Below are positions 13,098-13,444 of a DNA stretch of 13,444 nucleotides, in pieces; the first letter of the stretch is position 1, and every line of letters begins with the position of its first letter. The stretch comes from CAG-917 sp051883555 (GTDB lineage: Bacteria; Bacillota; Clostridia; Christensenellales; CAG-917), in assembly GCA_051883555.1 (NCBI GenBank), contig JBJETY010000019.1, positions 1 through 13,444 on the forward strand. Direction: 5' to 3'. The position numbers and the translations under genes were made by a program. The notes beneath the pieces are model-generated. The model did no database searches and was not told where the DNA came from. It saw only the letters and a program-made list of their open reading frames with translations.

Positions 13098-13444
13098 GTT
13101 TACCGTTAGACGTATTTTTATATTTAGACGTATTCTATAATTAAAGACGTAGCAATTATTCAAAGCAATTATTCAAAAATTTTTATTTTTATCGAAAAAG
13201 CCGCTTAATATTTTCTACTGAAAAATCTGCTTAAATTTTTGAAGATTAAATTTTAGATTATATTATTTTTGAAGAAACTTTTATAAAATAAATTCATTTT
13301 TGTAAACGTAAAAATAAGAAAGGGTATTAAAACGTAAAAGTTTAAATTTTATTTAAATATAAGCAAAAGTTTTTATAAAAAGTTTTTATGAAAATCAAGT
13401 AAAAATCGAATTTCGTAAACGAATATTTTGCTATCTCAATTCAT
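13098..13444. other. AT-rich gene-free end of window
   Basis: No open frame of useful length, RNA gene or clear promoter is seen. It contains short repeats: TTAGACGTATT at 13106-13116 and 13124-13134, and a perfect tandem duplication at 13151-13176. The next gene must lie beyond the window. Confidence 0.5.
13151..13176. repeat. Perfect 13-bp tandem duplication
   Basis: AGCAATTATTCAA occurs twice head to tail (13151-13163 and 13164-13176) downstream of the ftsZ terminator. It is a likely replication-slippage product. Confidence 0.8.

Overview
This window is most of a division and cell-wall (dcw) cluster from a low-GC Gram-positive bacterium. It most resembles an uncultured Clostridia-type member of the Bacillota. 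The evidence is the gene order, the Bacillus/Clostridium-style SpoVD with a C-terminal PASTA domain, a DivIB-type FtsQ, strong GGAGG-type ribosome binding sites and very AT-rich intergenic DNA. The assignment below phylum is inference. MurE carries the DNPR motif, so the peptidoglycan should be of the meso-diaminopimelate type. All nine genes lie on the + strand, and no mobile element, tRNA, rRNA or CRISPR array was seen.

Layout: spoVD/ftsI-like transpeptidase (3-1970); a consensus sigma-A promoter; murE-mraY-murD joined by two ATGA overlaps (2064-5772); a 186-nt gap; ftsW/spoVE-murA (5959-8580); a 544-nt AT-rich gap full of inverted repeats; ftsQ/divIB (9125-9949); a 567-nt AT-rich gap with a 19-bp tandem repeat and a promoter with perfect -35 and -10 hexamers; ftsA-like and ftsZ (10517-12980); a clear rho-independent terminator (13070-13097); then about 350 nt of AT-rich DNA with no gene seen.

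The genes form one pathway. MurA starts UDP-MurNAc synthesis. MurD and MurE extend the stem peptide. MraY makes lipid I. FtsW with the SpoVD-type transpeptidase polymerises and crosslinks the septal wall. FtsQ, FtsA and FtsZ build and position the divisome. murF, murC and murG are absent from this stretch. The lack of murG between ftsW and murA is the most notable gap in gene order.

The core enzymes are ordinary. The unusual features are at protein ends and in regulatory DNA: an approximately 90-residue charged tail on FtsW, an Asn-rich N-terminal extension on FtsZ, and a divergent FtsA with altered ATP-site motifs, no visible C-terminal membrane helix and a possible N-terminal one. The intergenic regions carry structured or repeated DNA. 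I found no convincing new multi-gene system. The best candidates for something undescribed are the FtsA/FtsZ/FtsW terminal changes and the murA-ftsQ leader region.
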